From Desarmillaria ectypa (Eukaryota > Basidiomycota > Agaricomycetes > Agaricales > Physalacriaceae), in the NCBI GenBank assembly GCA_030407005.1, contig JAUDYN010000006.1, positions 2,728,001 through 2,792,000 on the forward strand: DNA of 64,000 nucleotides. Direction: 5' to 3'. A model generated the notes under the pieces. It did no database searches. It was not told the DNA's origin and was given only the letters and a program-made list of their open reading frames with translations. A program made the position numbers and the translations under genes. Below are positions 33,195 to 43,305 of the stretch, one piece after another. Each line of letters opens with the position of its first letter. Position 1 is the first letter of the stretch.

Positions 33195-34769
33195 ATGTCG
33201 TGTCTCACCTGCAGCAACTGCGGATTCGTCAATTCCCTTCCTCCCGAGCCACAGTTACAAGCTCTCAAATCTATCCAGACTTCCGACAGCCTTGTTTCAC
33301 AAATTCTACGTGGGTCGCAGCCATTGCTAGACTCTGAACATGCCTCGATAAATGACGAAATTGCGAAGCTAGAACGCTTGCGGCTTTGGTATAATGCCCA
33401 GCTTCAAGATATCCAGTTGCATCAGCCTTCAGTCTTGAAAGCCCTGGAAAATCTCAAGTCGGTCTACGCCCCCATCCGTCGTCTCCCCCGAGATATTCTC
33501 ATTGAAATTTTCCATCTTGTATGCGACTCTTGGTGGCAGGATGCAGAAGAGGACGATGACCTCGAACCTCATAGTCTAGACGTGACAGGGCCTCTTTGGG
33601 TTCTAGGTCGCGTTTGTGGCCTTTGGAGAGATACATTACACACCTCACCAGCGTCCTGGGCTCGGTATGTCTTGGTGAAATACCCTTTCTTCGAACACGC
33701 CCTCGAGATATTGCAGGCCTATCTCGAGCGCACAGGCGAACACCCTCTCAGTCTGATGGCTATTTGTGAGGATGCCAATCTTACAGAAGAGGGCGAAATC
33801 ATGTCCTCACTCATTCAATCCTGCCATCGATGGAAGAATGCGCGCATTCACACTGCCATGGATCATACGCACTGCCTGGAACTTATATCGCATCTTCCCG
33901 TCCTGCAGACGATTGAAATCGATATCACGGATGACTACAACTATGATTATCGCTCGGACATGTGCTTGAATGCCCCGCATCTATGGCAAGCAACCCTTCC
34001 AAGCCAAGGGATCCATCAAGTCAGGTTACCGCCCGGGATAACTCATTATTCAGGAATTATCACTTGTGTGGAGGATCTACAGCTCCTTTCACAGCTACCC
34101 AAGCTTGAAACCTGTCACCTCGAGTCCAATTGGGTATCGCCGGCCTCAATCGAGGCGCCAGTAGTCATGGCGGAGCTCTGTCAGCTCTACGTAGAAGATT
34201 TAGATATCCTCAACTTCCTAACAGCACCGATGCTCCAAAGTCTGACCATTACTGCAGATTCATCGGAATCGCTGACCAACATCACCCTCTTCTTCCGTCG
34301 ATCGCAATGTCGTCTCGAGAGCTTCAGTATATGCATGGATGTATTGGAGTCAGAACCGTCGGCCTCGATCAGCAACATCTTCTCATCTGAAGCATGTTCT
34401 ACGGTCTCTCACCTCAAACTCGGACTCAGTTCGGTATGGTGTAACATTTCCAGGGCCCTCACCCCTTCCTCGATGCTACCCAGTCTGCACCGTCTCATCC
34501 TCTGCTTTGGGCATCAGTATTTCCGTCATACGCAGACAGAGCGGCTTGCTCTACTCGATATGATCCGCTCTCGCTGTAAAGCAGGACTACTGAAAACGAT
34601 TGAAGTACAGTTCGATGCTGAGGGGTGGAGCATTTGTGAGGATCGTGATATAGAAGTCGACATCCGAGATCTTATTGAGGACAATTTGGAAATGCAGATC
34701 GGGAAGTGGAGTTCGCTGCATCTGGACCATCGCTTGTTATTTTGGGACCCATTTGAACTTCCAGCGTAG
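33195..34769 (+). CDS. F-box protein, agaricomycete type
   Basis: Intronless, 524 codons. A coiled-coil-like segment (NDEIAKLERLRLWYNAQLQDI) precedes the F-box, PIRRLPRDILIEIFHLVC, at about residues 92-110. The remainder is leucine-rich and LRR-like, with WVLGRVCGLWRDTLHTSPASW just after the F-box. This layout is common in large mushroom F-box families that act as SCF ubiquitin-ligase adaptors. The substrate is unknown. The gene sits between the second and third copy of the small-peptide unit. Start chosen at MSCLTCSNCGFVNSLPPEP, an N-terminal Cys cluster often seen in these proteins. Confidence 0.88.
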   Translation: MSCLTCSNCGFVNSLPPEPQLQALKSIQTSDSLVSQILRGSQPLLDSEHASINDEIAKLERLRLWYNAQLQDIQLHQPSVLKALENLKSVYAPIRRLPRDILIEIFHLVCDSWWQDAEEDDDLEPHSLDVTGPLWVLGRVCGLWRDTLHTSPASWARYVLVKYPFFEHALEILQAYLERTGEHPLSLMAICEDANLTEEGEIMSSLIQSCHRWKNARIHTAMDHTHCLELISHLPVLQTIEIDITDDYNYDYRSDMCLNAPHLWQATLPSQGIHQVRLPPGITHYSGIITCVEDLQLLSQLPKLETCHLESNWVSPASIEAPVVMAELCQLYVEDLDILNFLTAPMLQSLTITADSSESLTNITLFFRRSQCRLESFSICMDVLESEPSASISNIFSSEACSTVSHLKLGLSSVWCNISRALTPSSMLPSLHRLILCFGHQYFRHTQTERLALLDMIRSRCKAGLLKTIEVQFDAEGWSICEDRDIEVDIRDLIEDNLEMQIGKWSSLHLDHRLLFWDPFELPA

Positions 34770-36059
34770 AAATTTTTTTATCTTACTAGAACGTGATTTA
34801 TATGAGAAAGAGTTTTCTCAAACGAGAATCTCTACTGCTTGAGCGACTGGATAGCATTGATACATCTATGCTACCGCGAAAATAGGTTTGATTTTACGCG
34901 CCAGCGCAACCACTTGTTCAACTGAATCCAAGTGTGAGCCTCGTTTCGTGAAACTGGAGAGTTATGTCTGCGGTGGTCTTAGCTTGAACTGCCTGAACAT
35001 TATTGTGTTGCAGAGCCGGGTTTGCTTGGGAAGTGTAGAAGTATTAACTGAGTCCATGGAAGTCAGAAATCGAGTACCCGCTCCCGAGTATTCTCATTCT
35101 CAGCTTATCCACGAGCAAGAGCGCACTTCGGGATAGTCGAAATCCATGCTGATTAGCATCAAACCCTTTTGTCTGTGAGCACGGTGTTGGTTGTCCTGGT
35201 CAAAAAAGTCGGTGATAACATGAACGCTGGTGAGGGACGGCTTTGGTCATCTGCGAAGCGCATAGAAACCCGTTGCAGTGAGGTTCGCCTTTCACAATGG
35301 GAAGAAAAATGGTGATATTGAAAATGGAACGTACGAAAGACCGAGTTTGGTGACGCAGCCGGTGATGGGGTCGGTGTCTTGAACTTGAAGCATATCTGCA
35401 GAGTCCTGGGTCACTTGATGCAGAAACACGTACCACGCCTCGACGCCCAGACCTTAGCCCTTTGAACACGTCTTCACCAGGGTACGATGTCTACATCGTC
35501 CAACACTGAATTTCAATAATCGAAGGCGAAAAAAGGTGTGGCGGCGGGCTGCCAGGGCATTGTTACGAGAAGAGGAATGTGGCGACTAGAAGAAACGGTA
35601 CAGCAATGCCTCAAGGCAGGGAAAGTCACGCAAGGAATCCCCCAAGCTGTGGTATGGAAGGCGCTTTCGCGTCGTTTCTCGGTATTCTACGCACAACGGC
35701 TCTGTTTCGTATGGTAACGAGCCAGGGCCAAGAAGACATCCTCTGTGAAATTTTCTTGGTAACCAAAGGAAGAAAACTGATGTTGTCCAAGAAGTATTCT
35801 CGGCCATTGTGCATGACTTGGCTGCATGAAAGATCGATCTCATGCTAATAGTGGACTGTGGTGGATGATAGCTTTTCCCACGGTTACATCTTCACCCGAA
35901 CCGTAATCTGGGACCCACATACATCCACTGTTGCCTAAACCCAGCGTCCCGGCACATGACGAGGAAATTGAGTATGGCTATAGATAATTTCGTTCCCCCG
36001 CCCGCTCGCCCATCGCCAGAGGCCTGGAATCTTGTCATTTGAGTGTTCTAATTTACTGT
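34770..36059. other. Gene-free stretch before repeat unit 3
   Basis: About 1.3 kb with no supported gene. The segment near 35133-35165 (TAGTCGAAATCCATGCTGATTAGC) resembles 30826-30860, another sign of segmental copying. Confidence 0.45.
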
Positions 36060-36198
36060 CAAATTTTGAAATAGGAACCGTTACGTGTGTACTGAGGCCT
36101 TTCGTCTTCGAGACCAAGAAGTCGAGGCTTCCGGTTCACGGATAACATCATGGCGCAAAATAATGTCGCCTTCACCCCAATCCCGTGGTCAATACACA

Positions 36199-36206
36199 TA
36201 TAAAAG
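36199..36206 (+). promoter_or_regulatory. TATA box, copy 3 of the 53-aa gene
   Basis: TATAAAAG, 42 bp before the ATG at 36241; same sequence and distance as in copy 2. Confidence 0.75.
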
Positions 36207-36240
36207 GACCTGTCTGTTGAGAGTTTCTTCCATCCACAAG

Positions 36241-36458
36241 ATGTCTGCCCCAGAAACTACTACCTCCGTCGCTACTCGCTCCAATCAGGGCACCGTCGCT
36301 CCCAAGGAAGCTTTGAAGCTCCGTCTTGACCTCAACCTCGAGGTGGAGATTGCCATCCAGGCCAAGGTCAATGGCGACATCACCCTCTCTCTCCTGTAAG
36401 TATGCTAACGCTCGGAACCGACGCGTCCTTTGGGCTGACGTTGGTTCACAGCGAGTAG
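36241..36458 (+). CDS. 53-aa amphipathic beta peptide, copy 3
   Basis: Exons 36241-36395 and 36452-36458 around a 56-nt intron placed exactly as in copy 2, again leaving only E and the stop in exon 2. The protein (MSAPETTTSVATRSNQGTV..., then ALKLRLDLNLEVEIAIQAKV) is the same as copy 2. Several codons differ silently (for example ACC/ACT, TCT/TCC, AAC/AAT, GGT/GGC), whereas the introns have diverged. That pattern points to selection on the peptide rather than a very recent copy. Function unknown. Confidence 0.8.
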
Positions 36459-36700
36459 ATATCCTCCGTGGATCTGGAGAGATGGTAGCAGAATGTACAC
36501 CGGATTCAGGTGAGAATATCTGTATAGCTGCTGTCCTTGGGGCTGGGATTTATTAATTCGTTTAGGCCATATTCATTTCGATTGTCCTCTTTCTACTATT
36601 CTCTCCCCTTCACTAGCATTATATCAGTATCTATCGGCCTCCATACATCTATTAGGTACCAATATCAATGTCAGTTTTTCAGGGTCCACACTTTGAAGTT

Positions 36701-37108
36701 CGAAGAAATCATTTCCCGAAATACCGGTGCGTGATGTTATACCAGAAAGGCATATCCAAGGCCCAACAGGTTGCCTAATCTTAAAGGCACCACAGCGCAG
36801 ATGGAAAGCATTGCAAAGAGAAGACGTTTTATTTCCATTGGTCCCATGCGCTATCTTCCTCTTGAGACCTCTGCTGCTTCGTTGGTCTGGTGAAACAGTA
36901 TGCTTGAATTGGGAATCATGACAGTCGTCTTTGGAAAGCGATGGACCGGGGTCCGAGCTTATGGGAGTACTAACAGTCTAAGCTCAATCATTAGATTGAT
37001 AATCTTGAGAAGAGTAACCACCGCCAAACTCCAGTCCACCAGCGCCGACGAGGTCAAGCAACATCGATCAAAGAGAATGGTAGATACGCATGTCCACTAA
37101 CCTACATC
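36701..37108. other. Intergenic, repeat unit 3 to dehydrogenase
   Basis: About 400 bp with no supported gene. Confidence 0.45.
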
Positions 37109-38661
37109 CTATTTCTGCGCAGGCTTAACGATTACCTTGAGAGCCTCCTTGCTATTCATCTTATCAAGTGCCTTCTGGAAATCTTTAATCTCGAAGGCAT
37201 CCGTTACCTGGGACTACAAAGTCAGCGCCGCTCAAAAATACGATAGGTTTGACGTACCATCCCTTTCACATTAATCTTCCCACTATCCAGGTAATCCACT
37301 GCGCGAGGAAAGCAATACGTTTGGGCGAAAGATCCGATAATCTAGAGAATGAGAATGAGTATTGCATCAAAATACCGAGGTAAAGAACGAGTTAACGCGA
37401 ATTTCGTCTCCAAAGATTTTGGACGGTAGCCAGTGAACACGATCAGCATTAGCGTAGACTCCGTAAACCATCAGAGTGCCACCCCGTCGAACATAGTTGA
37501 TCGCATCGTTGGCAACTTTCTCTGATCCAGTAGCTTCGACCTAGTAGGAGCATATCGAATGAGAAATAAATAAATAAAAATCTACAAACCACTCACTACT
37601 GCATCAAAGCCATAAGGATAATCAACCTTGATCTTATCCCACTGCGCTTGGGGATTCTCGCGGTCCAATTCGATATACTCATCAGCTGCCCCGAGCTCTT
37701 TGGCGATGCGAGTCTTGATGCCCTTGTTGGCTGCGAGGACGACTTTGGAAGCACCACTGATCTTGAGTAGTTGAGAGAGGATTAGGCCTGTAAATATGCT
37801 TATTAATACCAAGGAAGACAATGCGATATTGAAACCGACCCGTCGGTCCTGACCCAATAATCAGAACCTCCGATCCAACTGGAAGATTCAGCTCGTCAGC
37901 GCCATGGATGGCACAAGACGCGGGCTCGACGAGAGTAGCCTCCTCATCAGTAAGGTTAAAAATCTTGTAGACTTTCTTTTGATGACTGTGCGACGAATAA
38001 TTAATATTACTCTATGTCGATAGAGCAGGCAGGGTTACGGACGCAACAGCGTATTCTGCGAAGCCGCCTGCGACGGTACATCCCAGAGATTCAAAGTTTT
38101 CGCACAACAAAGATTTACCGCGGCGACAGTAGAAGCAGTTGCCGCACTAAAACGAAACCGTCAACGTCAAGTCGAAGCATGGAAATATGCGTACAGTGAT
38201 TCCGGGATCAGCTACGACTCGATCTCCTTCCGTAAAGTCCTTGACTGATTGACCGACCTTGGCGATCCTTCCGACCATTTCATGACCGGGCGTGAGCTAA
38301 AGGGAGTCATTGGTCCACAAGAAAGGACAGTTTTGCGGTTTCTGACTGACTGGAAACTTGGTGATGAACTCTCCTATTATTTGTCCGGCAGTCAGTTTGC
38401 TGTGTTACACTTCAAGTTGACCTTACCTTGACTGATATGATGATCAGTACCACATACTCCGCAACACGCGACTGTAGTCGACATTAATCATTTGTCAAGT
38501 CCTGCGCACAAAACACAACTCTTGATCAAAACTTCGTCTTCTTTAATCTGGGGAATCGGGGTAGTTATAATATCCAAGTTGTTGGCCTAGAGTTTCCGTT
38601 TAGCACAGGCATGACCGCCGTGAGTAACGATACACACTCCGTGATAGTATACTGCCTCCAT
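37109..38661 (-). CDS. Zinc alcohol/polyol dehydrogenase (MDR; arabinitol dehydrogenase-like)
   Basis: Medium-chain dehydrogenase using NAD(P). The first exon, MEAVYYHG (start 38661), joins [22 protein letters not shown], then [14 protein letters not shown] (catalytic zinc Cys), [18 protein letters not shown] (GHE motif), [29 protein letters not shown] (four structural-zinc cysteines), [26 protein letters not shown] (Rossmann), [15 protein letters not shown] and a C-terminus [17 protein letters not shown]. This set fits sorbitol/xylitol/D-arabinitol dehydrogenases. About nine introns; short exons are recovered by motif. The tiny second-to-third exon borders use weak sites, so the N-terminus is less sure. 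Sugar-alcohol oxidation is inferred; the exact substrate cannot be read. Confidence 0.83.
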
Positions 38662-39128
38662 GGTGGTTGGGAACATGATGCGAGAGAGGGACCGATACCA
38701 ACTAAATTCTCACCGTAACTTCTCCGCCGGGATTTATAGCCAGTTTACCGGAGCAGGGCACCGGGATGATATTATTAATGTCAAATGGCACCGGTCTCGT
38801 ATGGTTTTTACGATATTGCGTTAAAACTGGAAGTTTTGATCATAATACCTTTTTCAAAGGCTGGCTTCGTATCCGCGAACGTGACCAAAACTTTTTTTGG
38901 GACACGAAGCCGACGCGTCGTAGTGGTCACTGATAAAGGGGCATTTCAAAGTGGGGGCTAGGCCCGAAAGTGTGACATAATTTTCCTGTGATGGGTGACA
39001 TTACGCGACTGGGCATACCTTTGGATTCCTTAGAGGACTTTACAGGAAAAGAACTCTAGACATTTGCACTAGGCCGTTATTATACGTTTCAGACTAGTTG
39101 GTGAATTAGGATTCTCTAAAATGACGCG
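38662..39128. other. Intergenic upstream of the dehydrogenase
   Basis: About 470 bp between the MFS 3' end and the dehydrogenase start. It holds the 40-bp element that recurs before LYS2. Confidence 0.55.
38972..39011. promoter_or_regulatory. 40-bp element shared with the LYS2 upstream region
   Basis: Starts GTGACATAA, ends GTGATGGGTGACATTACGCGACTG in two parts; the last 17 bases (38995-39011) are identical to 43187-43203. About 330 bp upstream of the dehydrogenase start. Could be a regulatory site or a remnant of a dispersed repeat. Confidence 0.5.
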
Positions 39129-41423
39129 TTACGTAGCTGCTTGGGCTTCCTGAGCTTCGCGAGCTTCTGCTCGAGTTCTCCATTTCTTCCCCTTTGCTCT
39201 TACCAGTAACACCAATAGTCCACTGACCACCTGTACAGTGGCAAATACGGTGTACATCCAGCCTACATTTTACCAATGAGTAAATATACACGGTCAATCG
39301 ACACGATTAAACATAAAAATACCATCGCCAAGTGCGTCCTTGGACAGGAGGTGTAAGTCCTGAGAATGACATGAAAAAAGGAATGCATAACCAACCTGAA
39401 CAGGAACCGCAATCTCTACCGCAATAAAAGCCGCAATGCCACGGCAAAGACTGTTCAAAGCGACAGCACTGGATGAACGACCTACGTTTGCATCTACAAG
39501 GTACGCCAATTCGCTCGAAAAGATGGAGCTAGATTACCACAGAACTGTTAGAAGGACGCGTCATTTTCAATTGTGACTTACATGGCAAATACTCCAGATA
39601 GAAACAGCATTATGCACACTGCCGAAATGTGCACATGCCGCTCCAGCACCCACCCAAATCCTACAACGGAAACGGGGAAAAGCCAAAGTCCATGTAATGT
39701 ACTGTTGAGGCGCATCTACAGGAAGGCGATGGGAATTCAAATTTTAACTGTCAGGGAAATAATGGCATACCTCCGGGCAGCTTCTACCGCCATTCTCTAT
39801 TGTAAGCCTTGCTAGCTCGTGATCAGAGTAGCGACCTCCTAGTATACTCCCCACCATACAACCTTGTACGACATCCGTATTAGTTCTGAAAAATACGCGG
39901 TGAATGAGAAGAAAATATCGGCAAACCCAGTCCGAAAGAGAGCAACACGAAGCCTGTGTATAGCGCATCGTATCCATAAGCACTCGCCAGAGTGCGAGAG
40001 GTCGTGTATACCACGGTAAAGCAGTACGAGAATAGTATACCTAAACATGAAGTCATAAGACACAGTTTCTTTATTGCTAGGACGATTACTTTACCAGAAG
40101 CCAGCAATAGTATGAAGTTGTTCCACCGCCGGATGACCAGCCATAATGTTCCAATAGGAGCGACGTCCTTCAAGGTGAGTGTTATGGTAGGAAGAGTCAA
40201 TGTATCGGCTTGCGACGTCGGCACCTGCTTCTCTATGTCAACAGTCGCAATAGGTTCTGCCGTTTCCTTCGTGTCAGTTCGTTCCGCCAGCTTTGTCTGC
40301 AAATTTTCCTCCTTCCTCAGATTCTCTGCCCGCTCTTTCAAAAAACGCTTCAGTACCGTTTGGTACGCAAAGCTCCGTTCCTTCCGGAAAGTATCTTTGA
40401 AAAAGAACAAAAAGCACAGAAAAACGGTGCCGGCCAGGATGGCCAAAAACCAGAACGGGGCACGCCAGCTGAATCCCGTCGTAAGGATTCCGCCAAATAC
40501 GGGACCTAGGGATGGCCCGAGTAAAGGGGAAATGTAGTATATGCCCATCTCAAACAAGAAATATTCAGGATAGTGCAACTGTGATAAAAGTACGCTTACC
40601 TTCGCGCCCCTTTCCACTGGGTCGAAGATATCCGCGAGGCTAGCTGTGCCAATGGTCATAACCGCGCTTGACCTGAGCGGGGTGAGGAGAAGATACAGCA
40701 AGGATATAGCACAGCATACCCCAGTGCTTGCACACAGCGCATTCCTATCACTCTAAGGCGCCGAATGAATACATGAAGTGGACAACGAAGAAGAGAAAAC
40801 TCACAAGTCAATGGTCTTGCTCGTGGCGACGATAATCGAGCCAACGGTGAATATGAGAAGCGATATGAGATAAACAAACTAAAGCCATCAAATGGATAAG
40901 TAGACAAATGGAAATTCAGTAACATACTCGGCGGCCCTTCACTTCACTGATAGAACTCCAAAGGAGGGGAGTAATCCCTTGCACGAGGACGAAAAGCGAT
41001 AAACTCAAGCTTATCTCCCCGCTTGTTGCAGGCAGGTCCCTCTCCATCTCTTCGTTCGCAGCTGCATATCTTGTCAATGCAAATTAGAACAACTATCTAA
41101 ACGAGCTCACGATTTTGTATACTGGCGCCAAACCCGGCAATCATTGAGCCCGAACATATCACAGCTAGTATAAAGTTCTGGATCACAGTGTCATGAGCAG
41201 TAGTCGGACGGCAACCTAGAAAAGGACTCACCTTGCGAAGCCTTGACCACTTTCGTGGATCGTCATGAACGGGCATATGCTCGATATCTATGACCGCGTC
41301 TTCAACCGTCTGAGAGATGACAGAACGGTCATCATTATCCGGAATGCCGGGTTCTCGCACATCCGTGGAGGATACGTTCCGAGTGTCTGGGGTAGCGGGG
41401 GCCACGGCGGGGGAAGGCGTCAT
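39129..41423 (-). CDS. MFS transporter, DHA1-like
   Basis: Multispan plasma-membrane transporter of the major facilitator superfamily. The start at 41423 (MTPSPAVAPATPDTRNVSST) leads a long acidic cytosolic N-terminus with DPRKWSRLRK just before the first helix, the usual DHA1 layout. Later exons show SSAVMTIGTASLADIFDPVERG, SPLLGPSLGPVFGGILTTGF (the antiporter motif C, GPXXGPXXGG), WRAPFWFLAILAG, then a charged central loop of about 100 residues with KDVAPIG, then YTTSRTLASAYGYDALYTGF. The C-terminus is VVSGLLVLLVRAKGKKWRTR and an Ala/Glu-rich tail ending at 39129. Around ten introns. The substrate is not readable; drug or metabolite export is a family-level guess. Confidence 0.83.
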
Positions 41424-42274
41424 CGCGAGGAAAATTTTTCAGACCCTCGTCAGGAGGCCGAGGCAGAGTAGTTGAAGGGGGCCTGGAGTCATGGAGATGC
41501 CACCGGCCCTATGAAGTACTCGAAAATGCATTGGTCGTCCGATGAGGACCGAGATATGATCGTGCCCGTCGAACCTGGGCCGACGGTATTAACGCCACGT
41601 GGAAAGAGCCTGGGGAAACGCTCCAACGATCTTCCGGCCCCGGAAAGGTTCAGGAATCCCATTGGACGTACTGGGGGCTTCCTTTGTGACATATGACGAG
41701 CTCACATCGGAAGAAAGGAAAGTATGATCACCTTGAATTATGTTGTGCACAAGGCGGAGATTAAGTTTTTGCTTAATCAAGTTCGAGAAATGTACATCAA
41801 ATCTATTGCCTGCTTGTCTGTCTGAAGTGCATTCATCGGCATCACGGTAGGCGCGAGTCAAGGTTGACCTGAAAACGGTATGACGGACCTCGTATGATCG
41901 CGGGAATAGATTGCTATAACCAAAGTACACGGGAAAATGGGGTTCAATCATGCGACAGACACGACACACACCTCTTTTGATATACCCTGGCTCATTATCT
42001 TCCACTGTTACCCGGCTGCGGATTTTTCCCCCGTACTTCCGGGTAAGTAATGTGATCAGGATCCAGGTTATGTACATTGTTAACGTTTGTTCCTTCTAAC
42101 CGGACCGATCGTCTTCAGTTGTCTCCTTGTGGGTAGTGGGGGACGAGGTGGAAGCTCACATTCCTATCAACCGGAGTATAATTCGTTTGGTGATAACTGT
42201 CCATGGAGGCTCAGAAGAAATATGTTAAGTAGGCTAAGGATGAAAGACTTCTTCGTAGCGGGAGAACTTAACTT

Positions 42275-42290
42275 ACACACACACACACAC
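42275..42290 (+). repeat. (AC)8 microsatellite
   Basis: Eight uninterrupted AC dinucleotides. Confidence 0.95.
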
Positions 42291-43162
42291 ATGTTTGAAG
42301 ACGTAAGAATCCGGGTAACAAGTTATGGTCGAAATTATAGACCCTGCAAGTGAAGCGTGAGGACGAAACTGAACGAGCTGAACGAGGACTTTCCTTACCT
42401 TTCTTAAACTGTTTTTAACAGCGCAATCTTCTAGGGCCGGCGGGCGATCCAAAAAAAAAAAATGGACAACGTCCTTGTCCATAATACAGGCATTTCCCGT
42501 TGTAGGAAAAACCTTTCTCGGGCAAAGCGTAGCAATTAGCTTCTTCGCGGATGCTTTCCGGAAAAGAGATGAACCCTGGCGAAGGGTACATCATTCGGTA
42601 AGGATGGTAGAACGGGGTCGACCTGTGAAGGCAACAAGCTATGTAGTAACCGGCGTTTCCAGTACTTATTGACCACCTCGAATCGAGTTTGGATATGTTC
42701 CCTATGAGTTGCTTTCAGAAACTTCGAAAGCGTCCATAGGTACCCATTTTGGAATGGTGGAATCTGATCACATCACTCGAGCCGCTGCATAGCGTAAATA
42801 TGCTCCATCCGTTGGCCTATCGCAGTCGTCACTGGTGGATATTGTACCACGTCGGATAATCGCGAGTCTTCCGATGCATATGACCGCTTTTACACCGCAA
42901 GCTCGAGCTGGCCGCAGCGGTGGCAGATGCAACATTAACATTAGTCCAACCAGAAAGAAGCACGGCGCTCTGGTATAGGTAAGTAGTACGTCCGCCGCCA
43001 CATGTTGTACGTTTCGGTGGCATTTGCACCAAAGATGGCCCTTATTGTTAAATAGAGGGCCTCCAAAGCAAGCCGTGTCACCCTCACGCAGGATATGGAA
43101 CCCGGACAGCCAAAGTCGCGTACCAGGACGCCTAGGTGAGTGTAGGAGCCAAAGTACGAAGC

Positions 43163-43203
43163 GTGACATTACGACTCCCGTGATGTGTGACATTACGCGA
43201 CTG
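43163..43203. promoter_or_regulatory. 41-bp element upstream of LYS2
   Basis: Begins GTGACATTACG and contains a second GTGACATTACGCGACTG, so the motif GTGACATTACG is repeated directly 24 bp apart. It aligns along its length with 38972-39011. The ATG of LYS2 is about 100 bp downstream. Confidence 0.5.
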
Positions 43204-43305
43204 TGGGATTCGGCCGAGCAAATCCGACGTATCCTTTTTCTGAACAGTGAGTCATTTTTTGCATCCTCCTCACTGTTCGAGACTGGGATTTCTCTTCTTA
43301 GGACC

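Larger units (their letters stand above)
36060..36700 (+). repeat. Repeat unit 3 of the 53-codon gene family (intact)
   Basis: Upstream block GAAATAGGAACCGTTACGT...CTTCGAGACC, TATAAAAG at 36199, the intact gene and a 3' segment with TACCAATATCAATGTCAGTTTTTC. Same order and spacing as units 1 and 2. Confidence 0.8.
41424..43305. other. Intergenic between MFS transporter and LYS2 (divergent)
   Basis: About 1.9 kb shared upstream region. It holds an (AC)8 microsatellite, a poly-A run near 42450-42462 and the duplicated 40-bp element at 43163-43203. Frames such as 42768-43307 on the minus strand lack family features. Confidence 0.5.

Noticed and set aside
43024..43305. 5' extension of the LYS2 reading frame
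   Set aside because: The extension has no Lys2 homology; family sequence begins at the ATG at 43306, preceded by a splice-acceptor-like TTCTTAG.
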